Assembly: GCF_052857255.1 (NCBI RefSeq) | Contig: NC_135498.1 | Coordinates: forward strand, 114,059,634 to 114,123,633 | Direction of reading: 5' to 3' | From: Amblyomma americanum | Taxonomy: Eukaryota; Arthropoda; Arachnida; Ixodida; Ixodidae | DNA: 64,000 nt | Shown: piece after piece, positions 61,792 to 64,000 of the stretch | Layout of the letters: each line of letters starts with the position of its first letter | Position numbering within the stretch: position 1 is the stretch's first letter | The notes under the pieces: model-generated | What the model saw: the letters and a program-made list of their open reading frames with translations, nothing else | Told to the model about the DNA's origin: nothing | The model's database searches: none | Translations under genes and position numbers: made by a program

Positions 61792-63739
61792 AATTGAGAC
61801 CCGTAGCAGATCATCATTCCCGCCGAGGTTGCTTTAGAGTCAACGAGCTCAGATGTTGGCCCGAAAGACGCATGTTTTCTCCCTGCCGTGGTCGTGGTGG
61901 TAGTGGTTTAATTAAAAATAATATTAAAAAAGAAGGAAAGATTTTTGCTAGCCCCGGCATCTGCCATCGATACTGAAGCACCTGAGCAGGGGCAGCGGAA
62001 ATAAAGGATAGCAGGCAGAATGGAGAAATGAAATGAAAGAGGTGAGGGGACAGGAAGAGGGGATAGGGGGAGAAGTAATATATGCAAACTATTGACACTA
62101 AGAAATGTGTCCAGGTTGTGCGCGTGATAAGTTCATTTTAGAGGTATTAAATCACACACGCGCACAGAAATGGGCTGGTTGCAACTGGAGTAGGGCGTCC
62201 AGTTCTTGATCGTTGGCCGTGGAAGTTGCATTTTGATGGAGGCGACATGCAAGTGAGGTGCACTGTGCGACGTCGGTGCACGTTAAAAAACCCAAGGTGC
62301 TGAAAATTTTCTAGAACCCTTCAATGACACATCCCTCAAAGCTTTATAAGCTATGGCGCATTAGATCTTATAAATAAAACATATGCTGACGCAGTATGGG
62401 TGGACACAGCCTGCATGGGCAAAGAGACGACAAATGCATTGTTGATAACACACTCCAACCCATCGCAGCTCTCCACTTTCCCGCGTAATCAACCCCAGAT
62501 ACACATCCAGGATACCCAGGCACAGCTACATTTCTTTTTCTTCAGATCAGCTGTAAACCCGGCTGAAAAATCCTGATTAACACAATGCTGCTCCTCAGTA
62601 AGCTGAGCATCGATATAAGCAAATAACAGATTTTCCCTCCAACAGATTGATCATAATTTATTTTTAATGACTGACGTGTCGAGCATTCTTTGTGCGCTGC
62701 TTTCGATACCGTGTTGTAACAGCATCTGCATTATTCGGCTCCCTCTGCATTCCTTGATGGTTGGTTATCTCTATCGTGCATTATTTGTTGCAAAGAGCGT
62801 GCAGCTCTATGCCTTATTCGGGTAGTATTATTAACGCCACAGTGTTAAGGAGCTCGTGCCAGCGTCGGTGTCATTACTCGTGAGCGAAAAAATAGCACAT
62901 CTCGGTGGACTTCTGAACCGCGCCGTAAGGGGAGTGATTTTAACGCGACAGCGTTAAACATTGATTGGTATATTTATTCATTGATTGTTTGAATGAAGGA
63001 TGAATGATTGATTGATTTTTCCTTCTCTTACGGCGCGTTCCGGGTGTGCAACGAGAAACGTAACAGGAGTCATTTCCTTGGGGGATCTTTATCGTGCAGT
63101 GACATCGCACAGCACACGAACGCTAAGCCGCCCGTGTGCTGTGCGATGTCAGTGCACAATACAGATCCGCAGGTGGTCGAAATTATTCCGGAGCCCTCCA
63201 ATACGACAGATCTTCCTGTCTTCTTTCACTCCCTCCTTTATCCCTTCCCTTACGACGCGGTTCAGGTGTCCATCGATATATGAGTTAGATACTGCGCCAT
63301 TTCCTGTCGCCAAAAACCAATTAAAAAAGTCGTTTCCTTTACCTAAAATCAATTGTTCATTTAATTTTCCTTCCATTACGGCCTGGTTCGGGTGTGCACC
63401 GAGATATCTGAGACAGGCGTCCTTTCCTTAAATTGTCCAACGGGCCACGCGTCGCACCGAACGCCCAATGGTGTTCCGTGTACCCCTCGGCAACGCTGCG
63501 ACACGCTGCCTGCTCTCCCCCTTAATGACGAAGGGTAAGCGTCCTTCTCTTCACTCATAATTACGTGGAATGATGTTCGTAATGTGGAGCACACAACGAA
63601 GTAGCCGCAGCCTGAGGACAGGAAGGCTGAGAAATTTCGCCCCAGTGAAGCACCTTGATTATACATTTCTAGCCTAATCCCTACTTGTCGGAAGACAGCA
63701 GTCACCGAGAGCAATCATCATTGACAAAAACATATCCGA

Positions 63740-64000
63740 AATTTGCTCATTTTCCCAGGCAGCATACCGCCACTACCTAAAGGGCGTGGCTACGCCGGCC
63801 ACACACCGTATTCTCGCCACAACCACCTCTCTCGACCTAACGGTTACTCTGTCGTGAATCCCTGGTCATGCCTCGATCCCCGGTAATGAGCGCGTTCATG
63901 CGCTGGCCCGAGAGCTCTCCTCCCGGACTCCGGACGATCAGGCACCCAACCCTGCGCAAGAGGCCCCATCGGTCCTTTATACATATCATGAAATAACCGC
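63740..64000 (+). pseudogene. LINE beta ORF2, RNase H end, block C copy, partial
   Basis: RHYLKGVATPATHRILAT and S, stop, IPGHASIPGNERVHALAREL read as in blocks A and B, including the stop at the Trp position of WIPGH. It continues beyond the window. Confidence 0.8.

Larger units (their letters stand above)
61483..64000. repeat. Nested repeat block C (matches 30249-33000), cut by window end
   Basis: Ruka SINE, epsilon tail, LINE gamma 3' end (minus, 61892-62213), epsilon body (minus) with rearranged SINE pieces (63025-63410), and LINE beta 3' end from about 63740 to the edge. Order, orientation and insertion points agree with block B. The left flank differs: Tigger/LINE alpha here, unassigned DNA in block B. 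Confidence 0.8.

Overview
The window looks like repeat-dominated, non-coding nuclear DNA of a hard tick, most likely a metastriate ixodid. The main clue is at least a dozen copies of a tRNA-derived SINE of the Ruka type known from ixodid ticks. Its A box reads TGGCTCAGTGGTTAG, its B box reads GGTTCGAACCC, and it has a long pyrimidine-rich body and an ATT-repeat tail. RNase H-bearing LINEs, CR1/L2-like LINEs, a Penelope-like element, pogo/Tigger and Harbinger DNA transposons and a Helitron fit the same picture. I recognise no convincing host gene; nearly all coding signal belongs to transposable elements and nearly all of it is broken.

Layout. 1-3230: RNase H LINE 3' end, an internally deleted Tigger, and a reversed LINE 3' end. 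3955-7520: old repeat, LINE scraps and a LINE 3' half with an intact 410-codon ORF. 7521-7740: GC-rich tandem repeat with CRE-like sites and a TATA box. 7750-12300: mostly unassigned AT-rich DNA with a decayed unknown ORF and a Penelope-like 3' end. 12320-16480: composite repeat, then a 2.7 kb pogo element with a spliced, almost intact transposase, inserted in a Ruka SINE and itself carrying a MITE. 16560-29710: two inverted copies of a composite element (promoter-like start, charged ORF, tRNA-like modules), with LINEs and SINEs nested inside and between them. 30249-33213 and 61483-64000: the same nested block twice. 35280-37420: CR1/L2-like LINE. 39746-40131: long hairpin. 40404-42598: TTAA-flanked DNA element. 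44395-49490: degenerate Helitron Rep-helicase. 51223-52176: Harbinger-like element. 52990-61312: three more LINEs, one with both ORFs.

There are no operons. The order of insertion can be read from target-site duplications, shared insertions and uninterrupted sister copies. The least conventional parts are the promoter-bearing composite element with a charged ORF (20860-21165 and 27930-28640), a SINE that adds exactly 37 codons to a reverse transcriptase frame (36152-36270), a Penelope tail motif inside the Helitron Rep gene (46795-46840), and the deleted Tigger that keeps its DNA-binding half plus a PCNA-box-like C-terminus.
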